From the NCBI GenBank assembly GCA_028583405.1, contig CM053248.1, forward strand, positions 20,577,139-20,641,138: a stretch of DNA of 64,000 nt, given 5' to 3'. Both the position numbers and the translations under genes were made by a program. Source of the DNA: Pogonophryne albipinna (Eukaryota > Chordata > Actinopteri > Perciformes > Artedidraconidae). Shown piece after piece: positions 1-11,591 of this stretch; position 1 is the first letter of the stretch; each line of letters opens with the position of its first letter. The notes under the pieces are model-generated. The model searched no databases, was not told the DNA's origin, and was given only the letters and a program-made list of their open reading frames with translations.

Positions 1-633
1 AACGAGACTAAGTTGCTTGGCATTGTTCTTGATTCTGGTTTACGGTGGACAAAGCAAATAGACAGTATCGTAACTAAAATGGGAAGGAGCATAGCTGTGG
101 CGAGAAAATGTACAAAGTATGTAACACCAACCATTTTGAAACAAGTCATTCAGTCTCTGGTTGTGTCACATCTTGAGTACTGTCCGGTCATATGGTCAGC
201 AGCAGCAAAAACACATATACAGAAATTACAAATAGCTCAAAACAAGGCTGCCAGACTAGCTCTCCACTGTTCGAAGCGCACTCATATTGGAGTTATGCAT
301 AGAAGCCTATCATGGCTTCCAGTTGAGAAACGTCTGCAATCTCGTGTTATCACTTTTCTAAAAAATGTCCAATTTAGCAAAAAAACACTGTATTTTTATG
401 ATCAAATAGTTTACACAAGAGATGAGCATGACCATAAGACGAGACAAGCTACATCAGGCCATCTACTGGCACCTAAACCCAGGACACATCTTCTGAAATC
501 TTCTGTGTCTTATAGAGCTATAAAGGAATGGAACTCATTGCCAAACTACCTTGCTGAAATAGAGTCCAGAGCCTCTTTCAAGAAGAGATTGAAGGGCCAT
601 CTACTAATGACCATGTACCCTTGCGAGCTGTGA
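1..633 (+). pseudogene. 3' end of a LINE reverse-transcriptase ORF
   Basis: The frame is open from the window edge to a stop at 631-633, so the 5' part lies outside. The protein is the region C-terminal to the RT fingers and palm of a non-LTR retrotransposon. It starts with the LG-x-x-LD-x-x-L-W block, then SHLEYCPVIWS, then QIAQNKAARLAL, then LSWLPVEKR, and ends with W-N-SLP and FKKRLKGHL. This order is usual for the C-terminal part of CR1/L2/Rex1-type polymerases. I assign the clade only loosely. It is a mobile-element remnant, not a host gene, and no endonuclease part is visible. Confidence 0.85.
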
Positions 634-834
634 ACCCTAATTGAATTTGATCGCATGTTGTTGATGATATTGGTGATGTTTTTAATGTTGTTAATGATGT
701 CAGGACTTATGTCCTAAAAGTTGCTGTATTATTGCTGTATTATTGTTGTATTGTTTTAAGTGTCGGACCCCAGGAAGAGTAGCTTTTGTCGAGAGCAAAA
801 GCTAATGGGGATCCTTAATAAACATAAACATTAT
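634..834 (+). mobile_element. LINE 3' UTR with terminal hairpin and AATAAA
   Basis: This follows the LINE ORF directly. It holds a short stem-loop at 781-803 (agcttttg pairing with caaaagct), then a conserved-looking block and an AATAAA signal near 816. The 3' hairpin suggests recognition by the element's own reverse transcriptase, by analogy with other LINEs. Confidence 0.65.
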
Positions 835-1742
835 GGGGAAAAGAACGCGACAGGCTGATCAGGAGCCCGACGCGAAGCGGAGGGATCTAGATCGGCATGA
901 AGGTGTTATTTGAAGGCTTATTACATGGCCACATTCTCAACAAAGTAACGATATGACTCCCAATATTAATTGAAATGCTTTTATGGATTTAGAAAATGAT
1001 TTTATTGATTTAAAAAATAGTTGTATGTATTGATTTAAATTGACCTGCATCCGCTAAGAAAAATAGTCCGTTGTTACCGTTTGAACTAACGTAGCAACGG
1101 CAGAAACTGCGTCGATAGCGTTTTTGAGGAGCTTTTTGATTACAGATTTGAAAACATCGTTGCTTGCTTTAAAAGTAGCACAATTCATTATGTCAAACCT
1201 TGGAAAGTATCTAGATATCCCTGCCCTAATGCCAAAGTAACTGGCAACTGAATATGTGTCGCCGTTTGATGTCTATGTCTGGACCGCTGCGTAAAAAGGA
1301 GGGTTTCTGCCCCATTACTTCTCTTCTTACTTCTATAAGAATAAAACACGGAGGACGGAGATCTCTTTTTCTCCCCCTCTTCTCCCCGCTGCAGCCCAGC
1401 AGCTGATCTCAGAGCACCCTGTTTCCAAAGTGCTGATTCTCTGTCTGTTACTTTAGCTGTTACTTTAGATGAAAATAAGGAGCCCCTCCCCACGCCCCTC
1501 TGAGAGATATTTGTTTAAAAATAACACAATGGTGCTCTAGGAGGAGATTCAGGTGATAGGGTGGGGGGGGGGTTACCTTGGTTGGTGATTGGCTAATGGT
1601 TACGCAAGACAAAAGATCGTTATGACATCATAAAGTGGCCAAAATCTGATCAGCTCATTTTCCGACAGGTTTTTATAGAAATGGATCAGGACAAAAAGAG
1701 AGAGAATCTTTGTTCCTGAAACTTTCAGAGTCTCTTTCCACA

Positions 1743-2069
1743 GAGGGGACACATGTTGATTCAGAAGAGACATGAAGAAGAGGGGACACATGTTGATGTA
1801 GAAGAGACATGAAGAAGAGGGGACACATGTTGATGTAGAAGAGACATGAAGAAGAGGGGACACATGTTGATGTAGAAGAGACATGAAGAAGAGGGGACAC
1901 ATGGTGATGTAGAAGAGACATGGAGAAGAGGGGACACATGTTGATGTAGAAGAGACATGAAGAAGAGGGGACACATGTTGATGTCGAAGAGACATGAAGA
2001 AGAGGGGACACATGTTGATGTAGAAGAGACATGAAGAAGAGGGGACACATGTTGATGTAGAAGAGACAT
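1743..2069. repeat. 37-bp minisatellite, about 9 units
   Basis: Unit starts fall at 1743, 1780, 1817, 1854, 1891, 1928, 1965, 2002 and 2039, so the period is 37. The core is GAGGGGACACATGTTGATG followed by TAGAAGAGACATGAA. A few units differ by single bases. Because 37 is not a multiple of 3, the array reads open in several minus-strand frames; these are not genes. Confidence 0.95.
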
Positions 2070-2485
2070 TACTTTCAGATGATAATACTTTTCAGGGTTA
2101 GGTTTAGGTCCGGTCTGACAGCGCTTAGCTCTCTGCTGCAGAGAGGAAGAAAAGATCACTGCTCTAAACAAAGTCAAAAATCGTACATCCAAACGGAATA
2201 AATATAATTCATTATTATGAATACGTTAAGTCTTGTTCATTGTTTTTCACTTTTATTAAATGTTTGATATTTCCGGCACAGACCCTTTGATACCGGCAAT
2301 GCGTGATAGAAACAACAGGAACTGCGACAGCGTAAATATGCGAACACAAACCAGACTGCTGGAGAAGAGAGATCACGGGGGGGTTGGGACACACACATTC
2401 CGATGGCCAATTAGTTTTAAACAAAGAGTTTGCAACATACATAGGCATAGGGGGGTGGGTCTGGTGAACGGTATGGTCAATGTTT

Positions 2486-2577
2486 GTAAACACTGTGAAA
2501 TGTTGACTTTATTTGATAATTTCAGTTAAAAACTAACGTTCATATTTCTCTTTTTGAGAAGAGAAATATGAATATGT
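2486..2577. repeat. Palindromic repeat segment shared with 6272-6345
   Basis: The stretch from 2486 to about 2558 recurs near 6275-6345 almost unchanged. Here it is followed by its own inverted copy (catatttctctt against aagagaaatatg), which makes a hairpin. It is probably an internal piece of a dispersed element. Confidence 0.6.
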
Positions 2578-2892
2578 TAGTGGCTGACCCAGCCCCATGG
2601 TCTGCCACAGTAGTGCGGGAAAGAGAAGTGCACTGTTTTGCCTGGCTGGACCTGTATTGTACAGGAAAGGAGTGAGCAGAGGGTGGAGTTGTCGATTCTT
2701 GTTCTGTTTTCTGTGAACAATCCCCACCCTCTCAGACTTTCAGTTGCGCGCACTACTAAAGAGACGCGCTACCATGGAAACCAAACAATGGTGTAGCTGT
2801 AAGATCAGGGGGGGGGGGGGGGGAGAGAGCTGTGCCTGATGGGCCATTAGGTGTGTAAACACACAGCTGAGAGCTGCCGTTTCATTCAGACT

Positions 2893-3453
2893 GGGTGTTT
2901 CTCAATCGCGAGGATGCTGGCTTGGTAGTCGTGTACTTCCATGTCACTTCCTTCAGAAATGAAGCAAGTATGCTTCCAAGCCACGGCTTCGGAAAACGAA
3001 GAAGAATGGAACAGGCTAACAAATGTGCCACTCTCTCTAACGGTTTCAACATAAACTGTACCGAAAAAAAATACCTCACGATGTCTATCTAATTATGAAC
3101 TTGCTTTACTTTCACGGAACACATTTTTGGTGATAACAAATGTAACAAAGTAACATATTTACCAACACATGTTCTACGCCACTACATACTTACATTTAAA
3201 TGTGTGCTGCGTCGGTTCAGCCATTCTCCGCAAGGGTTTTTGAAATTGGTCCGTGCGCAAAGCATTGTGGGGATTTTAAGGACGTGAAGTCTACCCATGT
3301 GCAGCCTCGAAATTTCCCCCAAACCAAGGACGCGGACTCGGTGGAATTCCAAGTATGCTGGAGATTGGAACAGTCCTTCGGCGGCACTTGATGACGTAGC
3401 ATCCTTGAAATATTGGCTTGGAAGCCAGTATCCTCGAGATTGAGAAACGGCCA
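2893..3453. mobile_element. MITE nested in the long inverted-repeat element
   Basis: The left end reads gtttctcaatcgcgaggatg and the right end, reverse-complemented, reads gtttctcaatctcgaggata. The match then continues through CTGGCTT, giving about 27 bp of inverted repeat. The interior has no convincing ORF. Target-site duplication was not resolved. Confidence 0.6.
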
Positions 3454-4439
3454 CTGTTTAAAAAACGGTAACAACGGACTATTTTTCTTAGCGGATGCAT
3501 GTCAATTTAAATCAATACATAGCCTACAACAATTTTTTAAATCAATAAAATCATTTTCAAAATCCATAAAAGCATTTCAATTAATATTGGGAGTCATGTC
3601 GTTACTTTGTTAAGAATGTGGCCATGTAATAAGCGGAATAATGTGCGACTTGGTCATTATGGGGAAAATAACACCCTTCATCCAGATCAAGATCCCTCCG
3701 CTACGCGTCGGGACCCTGATCTGCCTGACGAGGCTCCATTAAAATATAAATATTGTTAGTGAATTACTGAGTTTAGGCACGTTAATTACGTTTTAATGAA
3801 GTTGACTACAGTATATTCATATTTGTCAGTGCTTTCATGTAAATTCGGCGAACATAAACATAAATGATCGTGGTGAAGATGATGATTAAATTAGAATTAA
3901 AAATCGAGAGCATTTCCTCCCGTTCGTTTTTGGAGCCGGCGGGCTTCCTGATGTTTTTTGTACAGTAGTTGTGGACTAACCAACATTATTTTGTTAAATA
4001 AAAACATGGTGATGTTTTGTAAATGATTACATGTCTCTTATTTAGCACAGAGTATGATCCTATCCGTGACATATGGATCTTAACAAAGATCCGCTATACA
4101 GTAGTAGCCTACCAGACATAAATCTACCGTACTGTATCAGAGTTTATTTCACATGAGCTCCAGTGTGGAACCCCACTGCACCCCCTGTAGAGATGGGCGA
4201 GTCATGATTCATCCGGATCATTAACCCGGATCCTAGTAATGAGCCGGTCGTGACGAGTCTCCCTCTCGATTAACCCGAGTCCTTTGAGTCCTACACCTGA
4301 TGTGACGTAAAAATTAAAACTATAAATTGCGTCACTCTTTACTCTCTTTATAACGTGTAAAATCACATTACAACGTTGTTGTATCCAGAGATCCAGCAGA
4401 CTCGTCGCCATGCACGAATCAACAGCAGATTCAGCCCCT

Positions 4440-4690
4440 CCTCCGGCTCCCGCGAGAGTCCCGTGAGCCGTGAGTGAGCCGTGAGTCCGCAAATCTCTGA
4501 GTCTGCTGCGACTCGTCGAGGGAGCCGTGGGACTCGCGGGAGCCGTTGGACTCGCGGGAGCCGTGAGTGAGCCGTGAGCCGTGAGTGAGCCGTGAGTCCG
4601 CAAATCTCTGAGTCTGCCTGCGACTCGTCGAGGGAGCCGTGGGACTCGCGGGAGCCGTGGGACTCGCGGGAGCCGTGGGACTCGGAGGAG
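4440..4690. repeat. GC-rich tandem repeat within the hAT element
   Basis: Short units of the gagccgtgagtgagccgtga and gggactcgcgggagccgt kind are repeated. A larger unit of roughly 100 bp, containing CCGCAAATCTCTGAGTCTGC, occurs twice, near 4485 and 4595. Minus-strand frames rich in HGS and PTA are by-products. Confidence 0.75.
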
Positions 4691-5028
4691 GGGCTGAGTC
4701 TGCTGTAGATTCGTGCATAGGGACGAGTCTGCTGGATCTCTGGATCTGCTGCCTGCTATATGTTACGGCTCTGAGTCCTCGTAGGCTACTGGTCTCTCTC
4801 GATCATTGACCTGGATTCACGGATCCCGCGATTTTTCCGGCTCTAAATTAAGTTTCAGTGTAGACTTCTAACACAATGTTCATGTTGTGCAACAGTCTCC
4901 TGTAATAATATCTGCATTTCCAATAAGGATCTTACTTGGAAACTCGTTTATTTTGAACATGGCACACAAAAAGAAACAAATGATAGAAAATTGCAAAACA
5001 GTTAGAATATATAAAATGTAATTATACA

Positions 5029-5070
<42 letters not shown>
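5029..5070. repeat. (ATT)n microsatellite
   Basis: About 14 uninterrupted ATT units lie inside the hAT element. Confidence 0.95.
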
Positions 5071-5072
<2 letters not shown>

Positions 5073-5579
5073 ATGAAAACACAATTGTGCAAAATTAGCT
5101 TAAGTACAGGAACATATTAAAATAACTATATACATATAATGCAAAACACTTATTTTTTAAAATGCACACACACACACATGTTTTATTAAAGCAAAAGACA
5201 CTGTGTAGCGGAGGTTAATGTAACGTTAGTTTAATATGCTGGTTAAATGCAACAACTTTTCGGTTTCACCGGTAGGATTTCTACGGTCTTGGTCATGCTG
5301 ACTCATATGACTCAAATGACTCAAATGACTCGTATGATCCGGATCTCTTCAATGATTGACTCAGAAGACTCCGAGTCCATAAAATGATCCGGATTTGCCA
5401 TCTCTAACCCCCTGGTGGATCAATGATCCATTGCAGCTGGCTTCATTATAATTAAATGTATTTATCAAGGAGGCGGTCTCAAGTCAGGCTGGAGGTTTTC
5501 CTTTGAGCGAGGGCAGACTCCGTGCCGGCCACGGCCCTCGCGTTTCAAACTGTCTGAAATGAGGTGCTACATCTGTACA

Positions 5580-5683
5580 GCCTATCTACCAATTGGATCA
5601 AATATAAAAGTCAGCCGAATTAGTGTTGATACTGCAAGGAGACGTATTGTGTGAAAATAAATGTAAGATGTTGTTTAATTGCT
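5580..5683 (-). mobile_element. Solo fragment of the THAP foldback element interior
   Basis: The reverse complement of this stretch matches 23518-23622 and 43137-43242, internal parts of the two large foldback elements. Only about 100 bp are present, so it is an old, truncated copy. Confidence 0.6.
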
Positions 5684-5737
5684 TATATATTTATGATTTT
5701 TTTTGTTAAACTAATACGTTTGCGCTGTGGACACGGG

Positions 5738-6720
5738 GGTTAAGGGATAGTGGATAGGAGAATTCAAAAGGACTTAGGAGAAGAGACCGCGGTACTTTAG
5801 AGAATCCGAATGCACTTTCACTATCTGACGTGTTTATGATGCGCCAGCGGACGTCATGAATGTGCGTCTGCTGCTGTGGGGAAACTATGGAAACTACAGT
5901 TTTGTATACAGCGGACTACAACATGGATGTTTACTGAGAACGAGGGACAATTGTAAACTCATCTAGAGACTCTGCACCGTGCTCCGATGGTGTTGTTTTA
6001 TGATTTATGAACGTGGACAACAGAGAAACATATTCTTCATGACCAAAGTTGGAATTTAAATAAAAAAGGAAAGTGAAACTTATGCTCGTCAGAGTCGTCA
6101 CCCTCTCCCTCCGGTCCACATTAATACAAATGATCCCAATACGTATTATTGTATGAACTAAAGATCTTAAAATAAATACAAATGTATTTATTATAAACGT
6201 TAGTCCTTAACATCTATCATGTGTATATCACCATTCAAACATCTTTTAAAAGTTGAACAAACTCCACACAGCTCAGTAAACACTGTGAAATGTTGACTTT
6301 ATTTGATCATTTCAGTCAAAACTAACGTTCATATTTCTCTTTTTGATTATAATACTGATGAACGTTTAAAACAAAGCACTTTGGCAACTTACCACCTACG
6401 TTTTAAAATGCTTAATAAGCACCGTAATGTTCATGATATCATTTCTCGGTCATAATCGGTTGTTTCCGTGAACGGCCGACTGTTGAGTGACGGCAAATGC
6501 TGCGGCCGCAAGGCATTGTGGGGCAGCATTTTCTCCTCTCCTTTCGGTAAGGGAGGTCCAGTGGTTCCTAAGCTAAAGGAGGTTATAAAGGAAGTTTGAA
6601 ACCTCCTTTCCTTTCATTTGGAGAATTCGAACGGCACTTATCATGGCTGCCAGTGAGGGACTTCCGGGTCATTTCACTCCGTTAGGAAGGTTCCTAAGCT
6701 AAATGGACTATTCGACTTCA
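5738..6720. repeat. Unclassified repetitive DNA
   Basis: This region has motif blocks typical of dispersed fish repeats, such as GTGGTTCCTAAGCTAAAGG and, later, GGTTCCTAAGCTAAATGG. A short hairpin (AAAGGAGGTT with AACCTCCTTT) sits at about 6574-6610, and 6272-6345 copies 2486-2558. I could not define element ends and see no plausible exon. Confidence 0.4.
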
Positions 6721-6734
6721 GCCCATGTGATAGA

Positions 6735-6874
6735 TAGATAGAAGCCAGCCATTGGAAATGAATGGTGAAAATAACGTAGGGATCCTACAATTTCAGAGGC
6801 GTTTTTGTAGAAATACTACGTCCCAAGTTGTGGACCAACGTAGTTATTACACGTTTAGATGTGAGACTGGGTTG
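6735..6874 (-). mobile_element. End fragment of a CAACCCAGTCTC-type DNA element
   Basis: This is the inverted counterpart of 33681-33815: the same roughly 140 bp, ending GAGACTGGGTTG. Only one end is present. The terminus resembles that of the 3-kb THAP foldback elements (CAACCCTGTCTCC), which suggests the same transposase type. Confidence 0.65.
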
Positions 6875-7997
6875 AAATATCAGATTTGTCACGATGTCAT
6901 GATTTTGGTGCCTTGGGCAGCTCCATGACAACAGCTATCCAATTACTGACCTACTTTTTTAAAGAAAGGAAATGCATTTGTAGCATTTATCAAATCTGCC
7001 ACTTCAAAATGAATAAACAATGGAACGAAAGATGACCTGTCAACTATGCAAATGTTGTTTTAAATACAGTATGTGGTGAGTATTAATAATTATGAGAGAA
7101 CAGAAAAGACTCTGAAGCAAAAGAGAAGGACAATCTGCTGCATTGATTACAATACTGAAATGGAGAGTGGGGATTTATGATATGAAATTAATGTGCTTTG
7201 AAAAGGGCAGGAGGGCATTATGAAGCCAAGGTAGCCATTTCAAGAGAGGCAGTAGAGACCCACTTAAGCGCCTGCAGGAAATGAATACGCTTCTGTTTTT
7301 CATTATGTCAAAGCAACCCAGAGAAAAGAATGCCAATGTCCTCACTACGAAGTAACTCTAGAAAATGATTAGGCACTGTAGGAGTAAATCCATTTCGTAT
7401 TCACTGTTAGCAACAAGAGAGTCAGAGACTGCTACGCCTTTTGGTTGCCATAGAAACCACATAAATGATAGGCCAGTTGCTGCTTATGCTGCATTATAAA
7501 AAAATGCCATTGACTTTGCAGGGATTTCTGATGATTTCACCATGATGTGAAAACAATCTGCCACCATTAATAATTTCCCATAATCCTCTTGTGTTACTTG
7601 TTGGATAACACAGGTGCACCCTCCTACTCCAATTAGAGGAAGTCTCCCACAATTCCCTTTCACCTTTCACCTTTATATGTACTGCACCTTTAAGAGAGAA
7701 CACATTATTGATATGAACGTCTATAAATCATATTTACAGAATGCTTACATTATTTTTCTGTTACTTGCTTTTCTTTTCTTTTTTTATTCTCAATTCACAC
7801 GCAAGGATCCTTCACAAATTGCGGATTTGAACGATTGCATCGTTTCAACACGGGGTATCTGATCGTCTTATTAATTAGGTAGCCGTTAAAATGTATGCGT
7901 TTGTGAGCAAGTTGTAGTTTAACGCGTAACGAGCATTATCAAACAGCAGCGCATTAGAGCATTATCCGGGGATGTTCGCAGAGGAATGTCTGCTCAC
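6875..7997. other. Intergenic, nothing recognised
   Basis: AT-rich unique-looking DNA. Short frames here lack splice context and codon bias. Confidence 0.5.
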
Positions 7998-8092
7998 CTG
8001 GGCTGAAATGGGAGCTGAGGGCAGAGCCGGTGCTGAAAAAGCCTGAAGACATCGCCACCAGGATCACCAACATCTTCACAACCGATGAAAAG
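7998..8092 (-). CDS. Possible 5' coding exon with a signal-peptide-like start
   Basis: On the minus strand there is a good acceptor (pyrimidine run ending CTTTAG) before 8092 and a strong donor CAG|gtgagc after 7998. An ATG at 8073-8071 has A at -3 and opens 25 codons plus one base. The peptide begins MLVILVAMSSGFFSTGSALS, which looks like a signal peptide or anchor, with G/C-rich third positions. Upstream on the same strand is GC-rich DNA with a YY1-like motif, as expected for a promoter. I do not recognise the gene and found no next exon in the window. The opposite strand is also open here, with charged residues, so coding sense is not certain. Confidence 0.35.
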
Positions 8093-8379
8093 CTAAAGAG
8101 TAAGAATGCAGGAATTAAAACTCAAGAAACTAGGCAACACTATTTCTTGAACACAGCCTCGTTTCTCCTCTCTGAACCGGCCCCGGGTGTTTTCCCAACG
8201 CGCCCTTCCATGTTCGCACCGTTGTGATGAAGATATACTGCTCCTCTGCAGGCTGAAGCCGGTGTATATGATTTGTCCTCCTGAACTCTTCAATAGCTGC
8301 AGAGGAAGAGGAGGAGGAGGAGGAGGAGGGCAAAGTCCTGGTTAACAGCAGTCAAGTTGATCCAGAGCTTCACGCAGCA

Positions 8380-8680
8380 CCCGGATGCGGTCTCATCATC
8401 TGAGCAGCTCTGACAGGACGAGTTCAGGCACACCTCTGCACATAAATCAAACGTCCAGTCTTGTTTCGAGAGCTGTCCGAGGTGCTGACAGCAACAGCGC
8501 CATCTTGCTCGCTAATGCGTCCAAATTGAATTTGTGGAGCGGTTTTTGCGCTCGGTGCGCAGGGGGAGGGGCTGTGGGAGGCTGGTGATAGGCTGCTGCT
8601 GCTTGATGCTCAGCTGACTGAAATATACATCGGAGAGAGTGGAGCCTATAAAAGACTATTTTTGCAGAAAAAAAAGACAC
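8380..8680. promoter_or_regulatory. Possible promoter region (GC-rich, YY1-like, TATA)
   Basis: CpGs and GC boxes are denser here than around it. On the minus strand CAAGATGGCG at 8507-8498 resembles a YY1 core-promoter site and could serve the exon at 7998-8092. On the plus strand TATAAAAG lies at 8647-8654. No transcript in either direction can be confirmed from sequence. Confidence 0.3.
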
Positions 8681-8719
8681 TTTCTGTTCTGTTTTGTATT
8701 CCGAGGCTGATATCTTCAC

Positions 8720-10965
8720 CTACAGAGAAAAGTATTTGTGACTTCACTGCGTGTGTGTCTGCAGCTGTCTCCTCCTCTGCCTCAGTTAGATAAGATGAGA
8801 TATAAAAACATCTCCAGGACTGTGATGTAACACCAGGGAAAGGCACACAGCTCTCCAGACTATCCCCACTCTAATCTTCATACATGTTGGAGAGACCCCT
8901 TCCCCCCACATGCATCCACTCCTTCTCTTCCCCTGCCTCCCTCCTCCTCTCTTCCCATCAGATTCTGGCAGCAGAGGGAGTCAACTTTTCCTTTTTACAT
9001 CTTAATACTTACTTTCATTCTGATTTTTGACCCACACATGACAGAAATGACACAAACTGCGAGAGAGGAGATAAAGATCAAGCTCAAATCCAGTCTTTGT
9101 CAGAGGGTCCATCATTGTGCATGCTTTTATATGCACGGATGAACAGTTATGTAATGTATCATTTATAATTGATAGACACAGTCTCAAAGGTTTTCTATCT
9201 GAACGAGCCATTCAGGCAGCTGAACATGGGGATGCAAATAAGCAATAATGAGCTAAATCAATCTTTTCTCAAACTCCTTCAAGAATTCTTTCTCCATTTT
9301 TGTAATTAAATTAGCTTACTGCACTCTATAACCAATATCATTACACCACGACATTTTTTGGAGGGGGGAGAGCTCTTGTTGACCCTATTCTGAACATCCA
9401 GGCATTTAGAAGCTTTTTCCACAAACATGTAAGGTGCATTGTGTTATTGAGCTGCATTGTGTTATTGAGCTGCATTGGAAGCAAAGATAGCCTTAAGGTA
9501 GAGTGCTCTGACGTGATTCATTGTATTATCTTAGTTTTGTTTAAAAACATATGGATCATGATAGGTATTGAAAGTAACAACAGATGTAATAGCTTAACAA
9601 AAAACCCTGCTTCTATCTTTCAGTTTCAGTGTACGCATAACAAACCTCCATCCCTCCAACTCCATCAGAGCAGATCCAGAGTCTGATTTAACTTTGAGTC
9701 CAGTCCAGTGAGTGCCAGGTACAAAATATCCAGCTCCTTACCTAATAGCTCGGTATCTGCTGACTTCTTGGCTTTCTCATCCATCTATTGCCCTTTAAAC
9801 ACTATTTCATTCCAACATGATGTTCCTTTGAATAACACTAAGTTAATTTCCCCTGATCAACTCCAAACGCAGCATCTGTGTTCAGATTCACTCGCTTTAT
9901 GGTCAACGATGCACTCCAAAGCAATACAAAATAAATGTACATAGTTAAATAGGAAAAACGAGATAAAGTCTCCATTAGTCTCAGCTTAATGCACATTGTC
10001 ATCGTTTTTTTAAACTCTGCCTAAAGGAGGAATTCCTTGTTAAATGATGTATAAATAAATGACTGTGCATACATTGAAAAAACTCATTTGTTATGTTTCT
10101 ACAGATCTAAGGATTTCCCTTAATGTGTCACCTGTCAGAGGAGACAGAGCTCAGCTTAGTAACCAGGACATCATTGAGCTCTCCTTTCGTGCATTGCTGA
10201 ATGTGATGTCATAGCTTTATAGACAGAGAAAGCAGAGGAATGAGCAGAGGATGATGTATGGCCTGTCATCCCTGTCTTTGATTCCATTTCAGACCCATTT
10301 ACTTTGTAATGGAGTCTCTGTTTGATGAATAAGAACTCACGGAGGAAGAGGACGAGGAGGAAGGACACAGTCTATATTTCACATACAGGTTCCTGTTTTT
10401 GGACGTTTGATTTCTCTGACAGGAATATTCCTTCTCAATCTTTTTTTCACTCCCCCTCCGCCCCCTCCTCTCTCCGTCTCGTCACGTCATATTTCTTTCT
10501 TTGATACATTGTGCATGTCTGCCGTTTCCGTGGAAACAGCAAGGAGAGGAGAAGATGGATTTCTGGGTTGAGATGCGATTGTGCTCTCCAGTCACTTCAC
10601 ATCTTACATCCGACGTGATAAGCATCAAGTCAACTGCAGTATATCCCTGTGTATCGTTTTTAATCAGCACAAAGCTAATAATAACACATGCCCCCCCCAG
10701 AGGAATTCAGATCATGCTGACCAACTCATGCCTATCATTTTATGTTGAGGAGAGCAGAAAAATAATTACACTGGAGGAATTTAAACAGTACATTGTTGGA
10801 GGAAAACTTTCCCTAAAATGCTTTGTATTATAAAATATAATCAATGGGGGCAGTGAATTAAATCAAAACACATTTTAAAGTAAGGTCAAAGGTCAATATA
10901 TTTAGTACAAATCATATACACTTGTTAGAGAAGAGAATTATTGAAAAGTGTTAGAATGAGCAAAG

Positions 10966-10970
<5 letters not shown>
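8720..10970. other. Intergenic, nothing recognised
   Basis: There is a 19-bp direct duplication near 9438-9475 and scattered short frames without splice context. I see no gene, RNA or complete element. Confidence 0.5.
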
Positions 10971-11032
<62 letters not shown>

Positions 11033-11052
11033 CGTGTGTGTGTGCGTGTGTG
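10971..11052. repeat. (TG)n microsatellite
   Basis: A pure TG run to about 11028 is followed by interrupted TG/CG units. Confidence 0.95.
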
Positions 11053-11159
11053 CGGATTTGTTCAGGGGATAGAAAGCCTACAGTGTAATGCTGAGGGCTA
11101 CAGAACATCCTTTGAGCAAGGAGAGCAACACATGGCCTGAGGGGTGTTAGCCTTGCACC

Positions 11160-11262
11160 AATACAGAGTCAGAATCAGAAAACCTTTATTGGTCCCACAG
11201 CGGTAACATTGACAGCGTAACAGCAGCTAAGGTACAGGGCAGATACAAATAAATAAGACTTG
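11160..11262. repeat. Dispersed fish repeat tail (CAGAATCAGAAAACCTTTATT)
   Basis: The block with agtcagaatcagaaaacctt and TATTGGTCCC is a motif I associate with dispersed fish repeats that read through TTTATT. Only about 100 bp are present. The family name is not certain. Confidence 0.4.
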
Positions 11263-11289
11263 CTTATTAAATAAAAAAGCAAGCACATG

Positions 11290-11591
11290 TTAGTAGTGGT
11301 CATATTGAGCTTTTTGCAGCTTCCATTTCCTGTAGTGTGTTATTTCTTTTTTTGTGGATGTAAATGGTCCTTTGATTACTTCCGTTACATAGTGATATCT
11401 CTATGTAACACCTGCGTTTCTAAGGGGCGGGACATCTCTCAGCAGTCGACTAATCACAACAGAGCAGCCCAGCTTACCAATCAGAGCAGACTGGGCTCTG
11501 GTTTCAGACAGAGGGTGAAAAGAGGTGCTGCAGCACAGGCAGTACGAGAACAATAAAGAGCTTTTTCAACATTAAAGCATGGAGACAAGTC
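11290..11591 (+). mobile_element. Dispersed repeat, family A (copy 1)
   Basis: This matches 18588-18970 and 48645-48988 block by block: TTTCCTGTAGTGTGT, GATGTAAATGGTC, AATCACAACAGAGC, AATCAGAGCAGACTGGGCTC, then CAGACAGAGGGTGAAAAG and AGGTGCTGCAGCA. The complete copy at 48645 ends with inverted termini, so this is probably a non-autonomous DNA element. The 3' end of this copy runs straight into the 57-bp array. Confidence 0.7.

Larger units (their letters stand above)
851..3727. mobile_element. Non-autonomous DNA element with long inverted repeats
   Basis: The left arm (851 to about 1085) reappears in inverted orientation at about 3450-3727. Both ends start CAGGC-x-GATCAGG and share the block that reads CCGACGCG-x-AGCGGAGGG on the left. 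The right arm has about 25 bases that the left arm lacks near 883. The interior has no transposase; it holds a 37-bp minisatellite and a nested MITE. I could not find a clean target duplication, so the superfamily is open. Confidence 0.7.
4188..5406. mobile_element. hAT-type element with perfect 8-bp target duplication
   Basis: The ends are TAGAGATGG and its inverse CCATCTCTA. They are flanked by identical 8-mers accccctg at 4180-4187 and 5407-5414. An 8-bp duplication with TAG-type termini fits the hAT superfamily. At 1219 bp with no transposase it is non-autonomous. The interior carries an inverted repeat (4380-4450 against 4676-4750), a GC-rich tandem repeat and an ATT microsatellite. Confidence 0.85.

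Noticed and set aside
1600..2192. Three overlapping minus-strand frames with CVPSSSCLF repeats
   Set aside because: They are the 37-bp minisatellite in its three phases.
4202..4718. Minus-strand HGSLTAP-rich frames
   Set aside because: They are the GC-rich tandem repeat of the hAT element.
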